A stretch of DNA of 64,000 bases from Sinorhizobium glycinis (GTDB lineage: Bacteria; Pseudomonadota; Alphaproteobacteria; Rhizobiales; Rhizobiaceae). The notes under the pieces are model-generated. The model was given only the letters and a program-made list of their open reading frames with translations, searched no databases and was not told the origin of the DNA. Each line of letters starts with the position of its first letter. Within the stretch, counting starts at the first letter, position 1. This document shows, one piece after another, positions 17,383 through 25,920 of the stretch. The DNA lies in the NCBI RefSeq assembly GCF_001651865.1, contig NZ_LPUX01000065.1, forward strand, positions 1 to 64,000, given 5' to 3'. Made by a program: the position numbers and the translations under genes.

Positions 17383-17562
17383 TTGAACTCTGACAAGAAT
17401 CCCGCTGCGACGATAAAGGTCGAGAAGCGAATGAACGGCCGCTGGGCCTTCGTACTCACCTATCGCGGGGTGACCTACCCTGCCCAAGGCCAATTTGGTA
17501 GCGAGCTTCAGGCACAAGTTGCCGCCCAGGCCGCAAGGAAGCTGATTGAGGGGCGGGGCTGA
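17383..17562 (+). CDS. Small hypothetical protein
   Basis: A 59-residue soluble protein if started at TTG 17383 (agggag site at a suitable distance). The sequence VEKRMNGRWAFVLTYRGVTYPAQGQF looks like a small beta sheet, followed by an amphipathic helix (LQAQVAAQAARKLIE). The frame is open to an ATG at 17308, but those residues are Arg-rich. Function unknown. Confidence 0.5.
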   Translation: MNSDKNPAATIKVEKRMNGRWAFVLTYRGVTYPAQGQFGSELQAQVAAQAARKLIEGRG

Positions 17563-17589
17563 AGAGCGACCCGGACGATCCGGTTCGCG

Positions 17590-17982
17590 TCAGTCGTAAG
17601 GCGAATTGCACTGACGGCGACGGCCTTTGAATGGCTGATAGCTGTTGTCGTCCAGACGGTACGAGGCGTAGCGCTCCAGACACCAGCGCAGATGGGCATT
17701 TAAGTCGAGGCGAATCGCGCGTCGGGGCCGCGTCCCTGCGGTCCCCGGCAACGGCCCTCCAACCGTCGCCCCCGGTCCTATACTGATGTCGGGCCTTCGC
17801 CCCTGATAGCGCGAGCCATAGCTTTGATAGCGCTGCAACAGGAAGTCCCTGTATTGCCGCTCGACAAAGAGTTCGTGCTTGGAAGAATCCCCGCAAATGC
17901 CGATGCATGTTTGGGCTTCCGCCGAAGCAGCACCTGCCAGCGCACTCACAAGCGTCAACGCGATGGTACATTGTGTTTTCAC
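17590..17982 (-). CDS. BA14K-like exported protein A
   Basis: A 130-residue exported protein: signal peptide at 1-23 (ending SAEAQ), variable Pro/Gly/Arg-rich middle and a C-terminal BA14K-type motif, HLRWCLERYASYRLDDNSYQP followed by RRRQCNSPY. In this family the two cysteines flank a Tyr-rich repeat. Brucella BA14K is an immunoreactive surface protein, reported to bind carbohydrate; the role here is not known. A paralogue lies 200 bp upstream on the same strand. Confidence 0.8.
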   Translation of the reverse strand: MKTQCTIALTLVSALAGAASAEAQTCIGICGDSSKHELFVERQYRDFLLQRYQSYGSRYQGRRPDISIGPGATVGGPLPGTAGTRPRRAIRLDLNAHLRWCLERYASYRLDDNSYQPFKGRRRQCNSPYD

Positions 17983-18112
17983 TGGCTCGCTGTCTTCTCT
18001 CGTAACAGTGCCGCTACGCCCGTTTTTCGAAGGAACGCCCCGGAGGGGCCGTACTCGACAACGGGTCCCCGTAGAATGTCAGCGCCACTGCGAAACAGAA
18101 AATGCCGCGCCT

Positions 18113-18137
18113 CCCGCCTCACAAATCATGAGGCGGG
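18113..18137 (-). terminator. Candidate terminator hairpin
   Basis: A 9-bp stem (cccgcctca/tgaggcggg) with a seven-base loop lies between the two BA14K-like genes, downstream of the 18182-18688 gene. There is no T-run after it in the leftward direction, so it is a weak call. Confidence 0.35.
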
Positions 18138-18181
18138 AAAAATGATAATGACTGCGGCCCCGCTATAGCGACGTGCTGTGC

Positions 18182-18688
18182 TCACAGATAGGGCGAAACG
18201 CACAACCGACGCGCGCCATAATAGGGCTGATACGTGTTATCGTATGCCCGATAGGACCGATAGCGCGCATAGCACCAACGCGTATGGGCATTGCCGCCGG
18301 CGTAGTAGGCCGGGGGCGCATAGTAGGGCCGTGGCGCGTAGTATCGCGGCTGTGCTATCAGCCCGCCGATGATCGCGCCGGCCGCCAGACCGCCGAACAG
18401 CGCACCTAGATCATCATCGTCGTCATCATAATGCCGGTAGTGATGGCGGCGGTACCCGTGCCGATAGTGGCGGTTACTATAGTACCCGCGCCGATCCCAC
18501 CCGCGAACGCAGGGATATCGGCACCCGCGCCCTTTGAATTCCTCACCCCTTTCATAGGAAAACTGTACCCGCTGAACATCAGTGGCTTCCGACTTTATCG
18601 TCGGCACGGTGGGAAACGCCCCTGCGGGCGGCGGAACGCTGCTCATCGCCGTCGCCAGCGACAGGGCAATGATTGCTAGCCTTTTCAT
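18182..18688 (-). CDS. BA14K-like exported protein B
   Basis: A 168-residue exported protein with a signal peptide (1-24, SVPPPAGA-F), a His/Tyr/Arg-rich segment ([20 protein letters not shown]), six aspartates, a Gly/Ala-rich hydrophobic helix ([18 protein letters not shown]) and the C-terminal BA14K motif [21 protein letters not shown] with ARRLCVSPY. It was started at 18688 after gaaggtgaaggca. The helix suggests membrane association. Confidence 0.85.
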   Translation of the reverse strand: MKRLAIIALSLATAMSSVPPPAGAFPTVPTIKSEATDVQRVQFSYERGEEFKGRGCRYPCVRGWDRRGYYSNRHYRHGYRRHHYRHYDDDDDDLGALFGGLAAGAIIGGLIAQPRYYAPRPYYAPPAYYAGGNAHTRWCYARYRSYRAYDNTYQPYYGARRLCVSPYL

Positions 18689-18890
18689 TGCCTTCACCTT
18701 TCGTAGGATCTTCATCCCTTCGAAAAAGAGAATGGCTGAATTCCACATTTGTGCCAGCACTTAGAGAACGATCACGAAGTATTGATCGCCCTCGCCGACT
18801 GTCGGCGGACTTGGCTCGCAGCCTGGGAATTCCCGCAAGACATCGAACGACCAAGTCCGGCAACAGGTGCGACGAATTAGGATAATATTC

Positions 18891-19511
18891 CTATATCTGG
18901 TTAAAAGAACTATCCCCCTCCGCGTATTCGCGCAAACCCCTTTCGAAGACGAGGGCATTCAGACCCCGTTTTAGCCACAGCAATTGTGTCTCGGGCATCA
19001 TTCTCAGGCCTTCATAGTCCATCACGCAGACATTGAAGACCGTGGTCTTGACCTGTCGTCCCTCGTCGCATCCGAGCAACACGCCTTCGAGCCGCATCAT
19101 TCCTTCTGTCGCCCGCTTTATCTGACGATGGCGCTCCTCGCTCGTCTCGGGGGGATGTCCCTGCACCCGATCGATCGCTTGGGCGCGTATGCTCGGGAAA
19201 GGGATTCCGCTGAGATGATAGTATCGCGCCATCGCGCTCGCATAGTCGTCGCCCGCCTCCCGCTGCGCTTCCGTGATTCGCCCGTCGAGGAACAGGCGTC
19301 CAAGCGTATAGCCGGCGAAACTACTGCTCGTCGCGAGCCCGTGCATGCGCTGCCGCGCCGCAAGCGCCACGGCCATGACCTCCTTCTCGCTCTCCCGCTT
19401 CGACCAGTCCGGCTTGATCTTGCCACAGGCGAAGCGCTCGGCATTCGCTTTGCGCGGGCGTCCGAGTTGCGCCTTGCGCTTCGCCCGGAGTTTCTGAGCC
19501 TTGCTCAACAT
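18891..19511 (-). CDS. Phage-associated hypothetical protein
   Basis: A 206-residue soluble protein with a very basic N terminus (MLSKAQKLRAKRKAQLGRPRK). The body is mainly helical, with YTLGRLFLDGRIT and MRLEGVLLGC segments. Similar proteins occur next to DnaA-like genes in rhizobial prophages (recollection, not searched). It is on the same strand as, and downstream of, the DnaA-C-like gene, so it probably belongs to the leftward early operon. Function unknown; the basic tail suggests nucleic-acid binding. Confidence 0.65.
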   Translation of the reverse strand: MLSKAQKLRAKRKAQLGRPRKANAERFACGKIKPDWSKRESEKEVMAVALAARQRMHGLATSSSFAGYTLGRLFLDGRITEAQREAGDDYASAMARYYHLSGIPFPSIRAQAIDRVQGHPPETSEERHRQIKRATEGMMRLEGVLLGCDEGRQVKTTVFNVCVMDYEGLRMMPETQLLWLKRGLNALVFERGLREYAEGDSSFNQI

Positions 19512-19626
19512 TGATTTATCCTTTCGAAATTTCGGAACGAGGAAGAAACGCGCCCGGGTTCGCAATCCCGGCGCGCTCAAATCGGGAGCCGGCGGGGCAT
19601 CACGGTGCGCTGCAGGTGGCGACCGA

Positions 19627-20124
19627 TCACGGCACTGGGCGATTCACGACTGCGAGCACCGTCGTGTGGTCGCGATGAAAGATGCGGCCGATCCTCGGTA
19701 GCGACAGATCCCTCCGCTTCTCGTAGACCGCACGCATGCAGGCATGCCGGGGTTTCACCAACCGACGGTCGCGCCGGACGCTGACAATGTCCGCCCACGT
19801 CACCCCTGGAAAGTCCGCGAGCACGGCTGCAACGATCTCCTCGATCGAGGATTTGTCGCCCTCCGCGTCGTCGTCGTCATCCGCCCGACGACCTGACAAC
19901 AGCATTTGAGCTTGCGCGAGCAGCCGCGCCTGAGCATCGGCCAAATCCTCTTCCAGCGTCGCTATTCGACGCGCTCTTGCGGCGTTCTCCGTGGCGAGTT
20001 CAGCCAGCTGTGCCTCCAGTTCGGCGATTGCGGGCCATCGTCCGGAGTTGCCCGCGGAGCGGACCAGTCGCTCACGGACCGCCAGATAATGCCGATGCTG
20101 CCTTGTGAGTTGCGAGTCGGTCAT
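19627..20124 (-). CDS. DnaA C-terminal-domain-like phage protein
   Basis: A 165-residue protein. Residues about 25-70 form a coiled coil (ELEAQLAELATENAARARRIATLEEDL is part of it). Residues about 105-163 match the DnaA DNA-binding domain: ADIVSVRRDRRLVKPRHACM, then IGRIFHRDHTTVLAVVNR, which is the signature helix-turn-helix with the DHTTV recognition motif. There is no AAA+ ATPase domain. Such proteins appear in prophages and may regulate replication or transcription. ATG 20124 overlaps the preceding stop (ATGA). Confidence 0.8.
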   Translation of the reverse strand: MTDSQLTRQHRHYLAVRERLVRSAGNSGRWPAIAELEAQLAELATENAARARRIATLEEDLADAQARLLAQAQMLLSGRRADDDDDAEGDKSSIEEIVAAVLADFPGVTWADIVSVRRDRRLVKPRHACMRAVYEKRRDLSLPRIGRIFHRDHTTVLAVVNRPVP

Positions 20125-20333
20125 GCGCTTTTCCTTCCCACTGTCCCGAGCGCATGATGCTCGGCCCAACTCCGGATTTCTCCGGAAGCAGCACGGGGCA
20201 ACATCGATGGTAGACGCGGGCAGCGAACGCAGCCGTCCGTCGCTTGCCCGCGCCTTATACGGTCCTCGCGGTGCTCGATGGCACGCTGGGCGACTGCATC
20301 CTCTCCTTCGGAGATCGGATATGGGTAGTTCAT
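20121..20333 (-). CDS. Small phage early protein
   Basis: A 70-residue protein that starts 46 bp from the operator palindrome and overlaps the DnaA-C-like gene by four bases. It contains a CVRC pair near residue 35 and a C-terminal ASGEIRSWAEHHALG segment. It is the first gene of the leftward operon that faces away from the repressor. No family recognised. Confidence 0.55.
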   Translation of the reverse strand: MNYPYPISEGEDAVAQRAIEHREDRIRRGQATDGCVRCPRLPSMLPRAASGEIRSWAEHHALGTVGRKSA

Positions 20334-20371
20334 AGGCGATTGTCTCCCTTGACTTCTCCACCCATGAATGA

Positions 20372-20431
20372 CACCATACATGTTGTTATGTCAACATGAT
20401 TTATGTTATACGTGTTGCTATGCTCCATGTC
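20372..20431. promoter_or_regulatory. Divergent early-promoter region with repressor operator
   Basis: A palindrome CATGTTG-N6-CAACATG lies at 20379-20398, and another half-site CGTGTTG at 20411-20417. A rightward promoter fits TTGTTA (20383-20388), 17 bases, TTATAC (20406-20411), giving a short leader to the repressor ATG at 20432. A leftward TTGACA is at 20394-20389. The operator overlaps both, the arrangement expected for autoregulation and early repression. Confidence 0.65.
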
Positions 20432-21121
20432 ATGAATGAAAAAGCCGAACGATTGCGCCAGGCACGCATCAATGCGAGATACCGCTTTGCCTCCGATGCG
20501 GCGAACGCCCTCGGCATCGTCGCCTCGACTTATCGCGCCCATGAGAACGGCCAGAACGACTTTGACTTCGCCGAGGCCAAGATCTACGCGCGCAAGTTCA
20601 ACGTCGATCCGGTTTGGCTTATGGGTGGGGTACCGGACGTAAGGATCGGCATCTCGATCCCCATCCCCAAGCCGACGGAGATCGAGCCGCCGAACGCTGG
20701 GCCTCCCAACAAGGTGGTCGGACAGGGCAAGAAAATACCTGTCTTTGGCCAGGCCGTTGGCGGTGTAGATGGTGAATTTCTGATGAACGGCACTGTGTTG
20801 TACGAAATCATGGCACCGCCTGTTCTTTCCGAAATTTCTGATGCCTACGCGGTCGTAGTATCTGGAGATTCCATGTATCCGCGCTATGAGGACGGCGAAG
20901 TTTGCTTCGTCGACCCCACGCGGCGCGTCCGGAAAGGCGACTATGTAATCGCCCAGATCCGCCTGGAAGAGGGCGGCGCCCTGCTCGCCTACGTGAAGAA
21001 ATTTGTCCGGCATAACAGTTCCGAGCTGGTGCTTGAGCAGTTCAACCCGCAAAAGGAACTGCGCTTCGACGCCCGCACGGTGCATTCGGTCCACTACATC
21101 GCACTCGCCGGCAACGCCTGA
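20432..21121 (+). CDS. CI/LexA-like prophage repressor (HTH plus S24 peptidase)
   Basis: A 229-residue repressor. Residues 3-60 form a Cro/CI-type helix-turn-helix (LRQARINARYRFASDAANALG, STYRAHENGQ). Residues about 105-225 form an S24 self-cleavage domain with Ser147 in SGDSMYP and the lysine near 189 in LAYVKKF; the Ala-Val-Gly-Gly region near 108-110 could hold the cleavage site. It should hold the prophage in lysogeny and respond to RecA. The start at 20432 was chosen over 20396 because the promoter -10 lies in between. Operator half-sites flank the gene on both sides. Confidence 0.85.
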   Translation: MNEKAERLRQARINARYRFASDAANALGIVASTYRAHENGQNDFDFAEAKIYARKFNVDPVWLMGGVPDVRIGISIPIPKPTEIEPPNAGPPNKVVGQGKKIPVFGQAVGGVDGEFLMNGTVLYEIMAPPVLSEISDAYAVVVSGDSMYPRYEDGEVCFVDPTRRVRKGDYVIAQIRLEEGGALLAYVKKFVRHNSSELVLEQFNPQKELRFDARTVHSVHYIALAGNA

Positions 21122-21227
21122 GAGACCCCCTTCAGGACGACCGTTGCCAAACGACATTCAGGGCGCTGCCCTGGCATTGCCTGCCGTTCGCAGGCGGCCC
21201 CGATTCCGGCTACCGACGACGCCACGT

Positions 21228-21270
21228 CAACACGAATCATGTTGACATTATTCGTGTTGGATGTGATGTT
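21228..21270 (+). promoter_or_regulatory. Second operator/promoter, rightward operon
   Basis: Half-sites CAACACG (21228-21234), CATGTTG (21239-21245) and CGTGTTG (21253-21259) repeat the C(A/G)TGTTG unit found before the repressor gene. A promoter TTGACA (21242-21247), 17 bases, GATGTT (21265-21270) overlaps them and points at the gene at 21341. Confidence 0.6.
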
Positions 21271-21340
21271 GTCTTCAGACAAGCACATTTCGAGCCACGG
21301 CCCGGACGGCGACGGCGGTCGAGCCCACGAGGAAAGGCAG

Positions 21341-21667
21341 ATGTCCATCCCACGCATAAAATCCGATCTCCACGACCATGTAGAAGAACTCTTCTCGGCC
21401 GATCTGCTGCGTTCGAACGACACGGAAAATCAGACGGCGCTGAAGGTATTTCTCTCCTCAACCTATTCGAGCCTCGCCTCGCTGACCTGGCACCTTGGCG
21501 CCGACGGAGACGTGTTTCAGCGCGAAGCCGTACCCGCGGCAGAGATCGCTGACGATGCCTTTTTCGAAAGAAATCTTGAGCAGCAGTTTTCAGGTGCGCG
21601 AAACGATCAAACGCAGAATTCTCACGGAACACACAATCTTCGCCAGCAATTCGGGGGCTCGTTGTAA
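21341..21667 (+). CDS. Small phage early-operon protein
   Basis: A 108-residue soluble protein, probably acidic and helical, with no recognised family. The start at 21341 follows an acgaggaaaggcag site about 70 bp after the operator-controlled promoter. It overlaps the next gene through TAATG, so the two are translated together. An early phage or host-takeover function is possible but unsupported. Confidence 0.55.
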   Translation: MSIPRIKSDLHDHVEELFSADLLRSNDTENQTALKVFLSSTYSSLASLTWHLGADGDVFQREAVPAAEIADDAFFERNLEQQFSGARNDQTQNSHGTHNLRQQFGGSL

Positions 21668-21930
21668 TGCACGCCGAGACATACGCCGTCGTCAATCTCG
21701 CCGCCTTGAACCTCATCGAGGCCGTGAGCGCCGCCTACTTTGTCGCGGATGAGGAAACTGCCGCCCGTCACGAGTTTCGCGCCCGCGAGATGCTGAAGAA
21801 GGTCGCCACGGCGTTGGGATACGAGGTGACCGCAGCCGTTCCAGGCGACAGATCCGCGGACGCCCTGAAAGGAAGCCGTTCTTCAGCCAATTGTGGCCTG
21901 AGGCTGGTGCCTAACGGACTCGTGGAATAA
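21667..21930 (+). CDS. Small phage early-operon protein
   Basis: An 87-residue protein. The first 55 residues are helical (LNLIEAVSAAYFVADEETAARHEFRAREMLKK is part of the pattern), and the rest is polar. It is translationally coupled to the gene before it. No family recognised. Confidence 0.55.
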   Translation: MHAETYAVVNLAALNLIEAVSAAYFVADEETAARHEFRAREMLKKVATALGYEVTAAVPGDRSADALKGSRSSANCGLRLVPNGLVE

Positions 21931-21977
21931 GAACTCAGATATAATTGCACCATGTCCAAAGAACCGGCTGGGGCAAC

Positions 21978-22472
21978 ATGATCGGCGGCGTCGCGGAAAG
22001 GTCCTACGAACCTCTGGATTTGGCCGATCTGGCAGCGATCACCTCGTTCGCCATGCGGAGCCTTGGCGCTGTTTTCGATCGCGCAAGAGTGGCAGCACTC
22101 TACCGCGATCGTCTGCTGCTGCTTGCCCTCGCCCAAGGAAGCGCGCTTCACTATCTCGATGGTACGAACGGCATAAAGGACTTCGACGTGTGGGCGTTCT
22201 TCGAAGCCGGCCCCGGAAAGCCATTTCCACATAGGAAACGATGGTGCACCGACCTCGGTCCGTCGCGTTTCGGCAGGCATCCCGGCGATGCAGGCTATTC
22301 CGGCCGCCGCCTCGATCTGATGGGCCGATCGATCGAAGTCGTCCGCGGCGAGAACGCCGAGGACGCCGTCCGGCGATGGCTGGCATCGAGCGCGAGATCG
22401 GCCGTCGCCCTGCGGCAGAAGCCGGTATTCTGCCTTTTTCCAGAGAGCTCTTTCGGCAAACGGATCAACTGA
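21978..22472 (+). CDS. Nucleotidyltransferase-like hypothetical protein
   Basis: A 164-residue soluble protein. The pattern GSALHYLDGTNGIKDFDVW, with a Gly-Ser pair followed by a D-x-D 14 residues later and a further Asp in RRLDLMG, resembles the catalytic layout of the pol-beta nucleotidyltransferase fold. Antitoxin or defence nucleotidyltransferases share it, but the fit is by eye. It follows the early-operon genes by 47 bp and may belong to the operon. The start at 21978 has a weak ribosome site. Confidence 0.5.
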   Translation: MIGGVAERSYEPLDLADLAAITSFAMRSLGAVFDRARVAALYRDRLLLLALAQGSALHYLDGTNGIKDFDVWAFFEAGPGKPFPHRKRWCTDLGPSRFGRHPGDAGYSGRRLDLMGRSIEVVRGENAEDAVRRWLASSARSAVALRQKPVFCLFPESSFGKRIN

Positions 22473-22578
22473 GTTCTATGCACCGTGAGTCTTGTGGAAA
22501 CGCTTTGCCTTGGCTCAGTGCCGACTGCATCGGCCATACAGCCGCCTCAGCCGCGCCCTCGTGCGCAGAACGCTGCCG

Positions 22579-23334
22579 TCAGTCATCGTCGGGGGGACAC
22601 GGCCACTTGGTGGGGGCGGTAATTCCAGCGGGCAGTTTCGTTGCAGCGTCGCCGCAAGCGAGATCGATTTGATCCTGGGTGAGCCCCTTCGCGGCCGAAA
22701 GGTCCAGCCCCTCCATCCTCGTCAGGAACAGGAAGGCGCGGTCGAAATCGATCGGACCTTCGAATATGGCACCGCTCAGGTCGGCACGCGAGAGATTGGC
22801 CACGGAAAAGCGCGTTCCGGTAAGAACGGCCTTGTGGAAATTGGCGCGGCCGAGTTCGGCCTTTTCGAAGTCGGCTCCAGTCAGCCGGGCTCCGGTGAAA
22901 TCGGCGCGTTGCAGCTCGGAGCTGACGAACAACGCACTCTCGGCGGAAATGCCGGAGAAGTCGCCACGATAGGCCTCGACCCTGGAGAAGTTCGCTTTGC
23001 CGGCCTTGGCGCCGGCAAGCGAGGCACGCACCAATGTGGCCTTCTCCAGATTTGCCGCAGTAAGATCGGCGCCGCTCAGGTCGGTGGAGGCAAAATCCGT
23101 GTCGACCAGATTGCTGCCTTTCAGGTCACTCCCACCAAGCATCAGTTGCCGCTTGTTGCACTCCCGCCAGTCCGCTCCCGGTCCTGGCAGGCTTTTGCAA
23201 TCCGCCGCCTCTGCCGTGTGGGCAAGGCCCGACGCCGCGACGGCGAAAAGGCATGCAACCATGCCGCGGCGCCGTTTGACCGCCTCGCCTGGGGTCTCCG
23301 CATGCTTGGTCAATGTCGCTGCCCACAAAACCAT
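22579..23334 (-). CDS. Exported pentapeptide-repeat protein
   Basis: A 251-residue protein (start possibly at 23262 instead). After a signal peptide (ending AHTAEA-ADC) and a Cys-containing segment come about 28 pentapeptide units of the A(D/N)LxX type from about residue 65 to 205, e.g. ADLTAANLEKATLVRAS, which should form a right-handed quadrilateral beta helix. The tail has a Cys and an acidic end. Periplasmic members of this family are structurally known, but their function is generally not. The leaderless cytoplasmic quinolone-resistance type (Qnr) is less likely here. Confidence 0.8.
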   Translation of the reverse strand: MVLWAATLTKHAETPGEAVKRRRGMVACLFAVAASGLAHTAEAADCKSLPGPGADWRECNKRQLMLGGSDLKGSNLVDTDFASTDLSGADLTAANLEKATLVRASLAGAKAGKANFSRVEAYRGDFSGISAESALFVSSELQRADFTGARLTGADFEKAELGRANFHKAVLTGTRFSVANLSRADLSGAIFEGPIDFDRAFLFLTRMEGLDLSAAKGLTQDQIDLACGDAATKLPAGITAPTKWPCPPDDD

Positions 23335-23512
23335 GTCAGTCCGCGCCCGAGAGGAATGTCCATTTTATTGCCCAACGCGCCGCGACGAAAGCTACTGCCG
23401 CTCGAATATCTTCTCTCGGAGCTTAAGTAGCATCGCGTGAATTCAGCGTCAGGAACGAGAGTCAACAATCCCGAAGGTCGGGAGTACAGCTCCGAGCGTC
23501 TTTGCCGCTTCA

Positions 23513-24514
23513 CTATTCCTCGACCGCCTGAATCGCGGAGATCTGCCAGCCGTCGCCCGGCTTGCGCACGAAGGTCCACAACTCCACCGCTTCGCTCGGC
23601 CGTTCGGCATCGCCACGGACGACGCGTCCGGTCGCACGATCGCGCATCACGTCGATGCTCTCGTAGCGCATGGCGACCGTCGCATAATCGGTGCCGCTCT
23701 CGTTCCAGGCCTCGGCGACATCGCCTTGGACAAGATGCACATCGCGGACTTCGTTCCTGAGGCCGTTCGTCGCGTTTTCTCCGAGCTCTTCGGCGAGATA
23801 GGACATGGCTTCCGGGGTCGTCAGCCGGCGCAAGGCCGCATAGTCTTCCGCCGCATAGGCCGCCTGCAGCTCTTTCAGCATCGTTTCGAACCGGTCGAGG
23901 TCACGCTGCTCGATTCCGATCTCGTCCGTCCGTCCAGCCCCGGCTGCCGCAGACGCTGTTGCGGAGGCCGCGGCGCTCGCGCCGAGCCCGCCCAGCTCCT
24001 CACCGATCCGCGGGATGCGGAAGGATGCAGGCGCCGTTGCGGATGCCGAAGACTGCGCCGACGGAGATGGCGTCGAATAGGCCGGACTCCGGCCGCGGCC
24101 GAAGAGCCGCATCGCGAAGGAAACGACGAAGAAGATCAACCCAAGTTGAAGCAGCAATCCGAGGAACCCGATGCCGCCTCCAAAACCGTGGCCGAGCAGC
24201 ATGCCGAAGAGTCCGCCCATGAGCAGACCGCCCAGCATCGAGCCGCCGAAACTGTTGAAGAAGCCGGGGCGGTTCGCCGTCCGGTTCTGCGTCGTCGGGC
24301 TGGCCGCGGTCGGCACGTTCTGCCGCGGCGTCATCGTCCGCTCGATCGGCGCCGCCGGAGCCGGCGCGGTGCGGGTTACCGGCGCGGTGGAGAAGGTCCG
24401 GCTGCCACGCGAACCGAACCCGCCGCCCGCCCGCCGGGCCTCGGCGACGTCAACCACCGTCAGCATCACCGCAAGACCGACCATCGCTATAGACAGAATA
24501 CGCTGCATTCTCAT
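23513..24514 (-). CDS. Tim44-like domain membrane protein
   Basis: A 333-residue protein: N-terminal signal-like helix, a Pro/Thr/Ala-rich linker, a Gly-rich double hydrophobic hairpin (FFNSFGGSMLGGLLMGGLFG and FLGLLLQLGLIFFVVSFAMRLF), then an Ala/Ser-rich linker and a C-terminal Tim44-like domain (about 210-333) with MLKELQAAYAAEDYAALRRLTTPEAM. Alphaproteobacteria carry several such proteins, some acting in protein transport or lipid handling; the specific role here is unknown. ATG 24514 or 24508. Confidence 0.8.
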   Translation of the reverse strand: MRMQRILSIAMVGLAVMLTVVDVAEARRAGGGFGSRGSRTFSTAPVTRTAPAPAAPIERTMTPRQNVPTAASPTTQNRTANRPGFFNSFGGSMLGGLLMGGLFGMLLGHGFGGGIGFLGLLLQLGLIFFVVSFAMRLFGRGRSPAYSTPSPSAQSSASATAPASFRIPRIGEELGGLGASAAASATASAAAGAGRTDEIGIEQRDLDRFETMLKELQAAYAAEDYAALRRLTTPEAMSYLAEELGENATNGLRNEVRDVHLVQGDVAEAWNESGTDYATVAMRYESIDVMRDRATGRVVRGDAERPSEAVELWTFVRKPGDGWQISAIQAVEE

Positions 24515-24722
24515 CGCTTCCCATGACAACTCCCGGCCCCAAGCGGCCACGCCGGAACATATAGAGCTTAGGGCGCGGGAGTTTAAGGGTGTGGGATTGA
24601 ATTATGCGGGGACCCGAGGGGGCAACGCCGAAGCATTTGCCCTCCACGATTTGGGCTCGAATTTCCGTGCAATCCTGCCCGCAACGTATAGCGGGCCCTG
24701 CTCGATGGTCCCCGTCGCGACG

Positions 24723-25802
24723 TTAGGTCTGCGTGGTTGCTTCCCGCGCTGCGGCTGGATCAGATGCGAAGGGAATAGGCGCGATGAAACCGAGCTCGAG
24801 CAATTGCCTTGACCCGGAAAACCGAACGGAATGCTCATTGGCAAAATCGAACTCGCCGGACTTCTGTAGGTCATCCAACATCTTGCGATATATGGCAGCC
24901 CCGTCGAAATACTGCCCGTCGCTTACCGCCTGCTCGATCTTCTCGCGGTAATCGGAAAAGAACTTGAAGTGCAGCAGCACCCCGGAAATATCCCCGAAGT
25001 TTCTCTCGCATGGCAGCGGCTGGTGAATGCTGACGCTGAGACTGCAATTCCTGTCCCAGAAGATCAGCGGATATTTGATGAGTTCCAGCACGTGCGCGAA
25101 CTTGCGGTTCCGCGGCCCCCCCGTGATACTTATCGCCCGCTTGGTATAGCTGATCTCATATCCGACGCCATCGAAGTGGTCGGCAATTTCCCACGGCATG
25201 CGATGGTCGTTCGCGCCGAGCGTGGCCGAGCCAAGCGGCTCGATCGGATACATGTCGAGCATGGGAGCGGCGAGACGCTTTTCGCCCCGCCGTTCGAGTA
25301 CCCGGATGAGATTGTCGAGGCGCTGATGCTCACAATCCTGATAGATCAGAAATTCGTCCGAGTCGACATTGAGGTACCACCTGTCCCCCCCGTAGCGGTC
25401 GAATAGGGCTTCGCGCCACTCGCGGCCGCGGCGAGCATCGCGGTAACGCAGGGGTGAGCTCCACACATCGACGTCCGCTTGCGAAAGCAGGTACTCGCGT
25501 GTGCCGTCGGATGAAACGTCATCAACACAGATGAAACGCGAAACGCCTAGCTTCCTGTAATGCGCCAGGAAGGACGGGATCAGCTTCAGGTCGTTATGCG
25601 TATTGAAGACGAGCGGAATATCGTCCTTGGCGAGAGGTCGTTGACCGCCTTCGCGGAGGCAAACGATCTCGATCGCACGTTTCCTTTTGCGCACCCGGGC
25701 CGTAAGCTTGTAGGTCTCATACCGGGTCACCAAGCGGTCCAGAAGACTCCTTCGGCTTCGCCCGTTCTCAGAAAGACGAAAAGGGTAGTGAAAATCGCCC
25801 AA
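24723..25802 (-). CDS. Glycosyltransferase (GT2-like / GT92-like), paralogue B
   Basis: A 359-residue paralogue of the gene at 10199-11245, with the same core blocks: LVFNTHNDLKLIPSFLAHYR, FICVDDVSSDGTREYL, the DxD in NVDSDEFL, and LLHFKFFSDYREKI near the C terminus. The N- and C-terminal tails diverge. It lies 118 bp from a sulfotransferase gene on the same strand, which suggests joint modification of a surface polysaccharide. Cytoplasmic, no membrane helices. Confidence 0.8.
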   Translation of the reverse strand: MGDFHYPFRLSENGRSRRSLLDRLVTRYETYKLTARVRKRKRAIEIVCLREGGQRPLAKDDIPLVFNTHNDLKLIPSFLAHYRKLGVSRFICVDDVSSDGTREYLLSQADVDVWSSPLRYRDARRGREWREALFDRYGGDRWYLNVDSDEFLIYQDCEHQRLDNLIRVLERRGEKRLAAPMLDMYPIEPLGSATLGANDHRMPWEIADHFDGVGYEISYTKRAISITGGPRNRKFAHVLELIKYPLIFWDRNCSLSVSIHQPLPCERNFGDISGVLLHFKFFSDYREKIEQAVSDGQYFDGAAIYRKMLDDLQKSGEFDFANEHSVRFSGSRQLLELGFIAPIPFASDPAAAREATTQT

Positions 25803-25920
25803 GATCCCTCCAGTCGGCCGTCGTGATACGTGCGTTTATCGACCTCGTCCCGGGAATTCAACTCCACGGGAGCGGGAGCGACATGCGCCCCGTAGGCCGC
25901 ACGATCTCGGACCTGCTCCG

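Larger units (their letters stand above)
5116..22472. mobile_element. Remnants of a decayed prophage interleaved with cargo
   Basis: Phage-type genes occur in three blocks: lysis (5116-6637), packaging/tail (11380-13596, plus 14995-15480) and immunity/early genes (18891-22472). Head, portal, capsid, tail tube and baseplate genes are absent, and a terminase-tail fibre fusion marks a large deletion. No integrase or attachment sites belonging to this element were found, so the ends given are only the outermost phage-like genes. Several genes inside (GFA protein, DUF3309, membrane protein, BA14K proteins) look like ordinary host genes. Confidence 0.6.
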
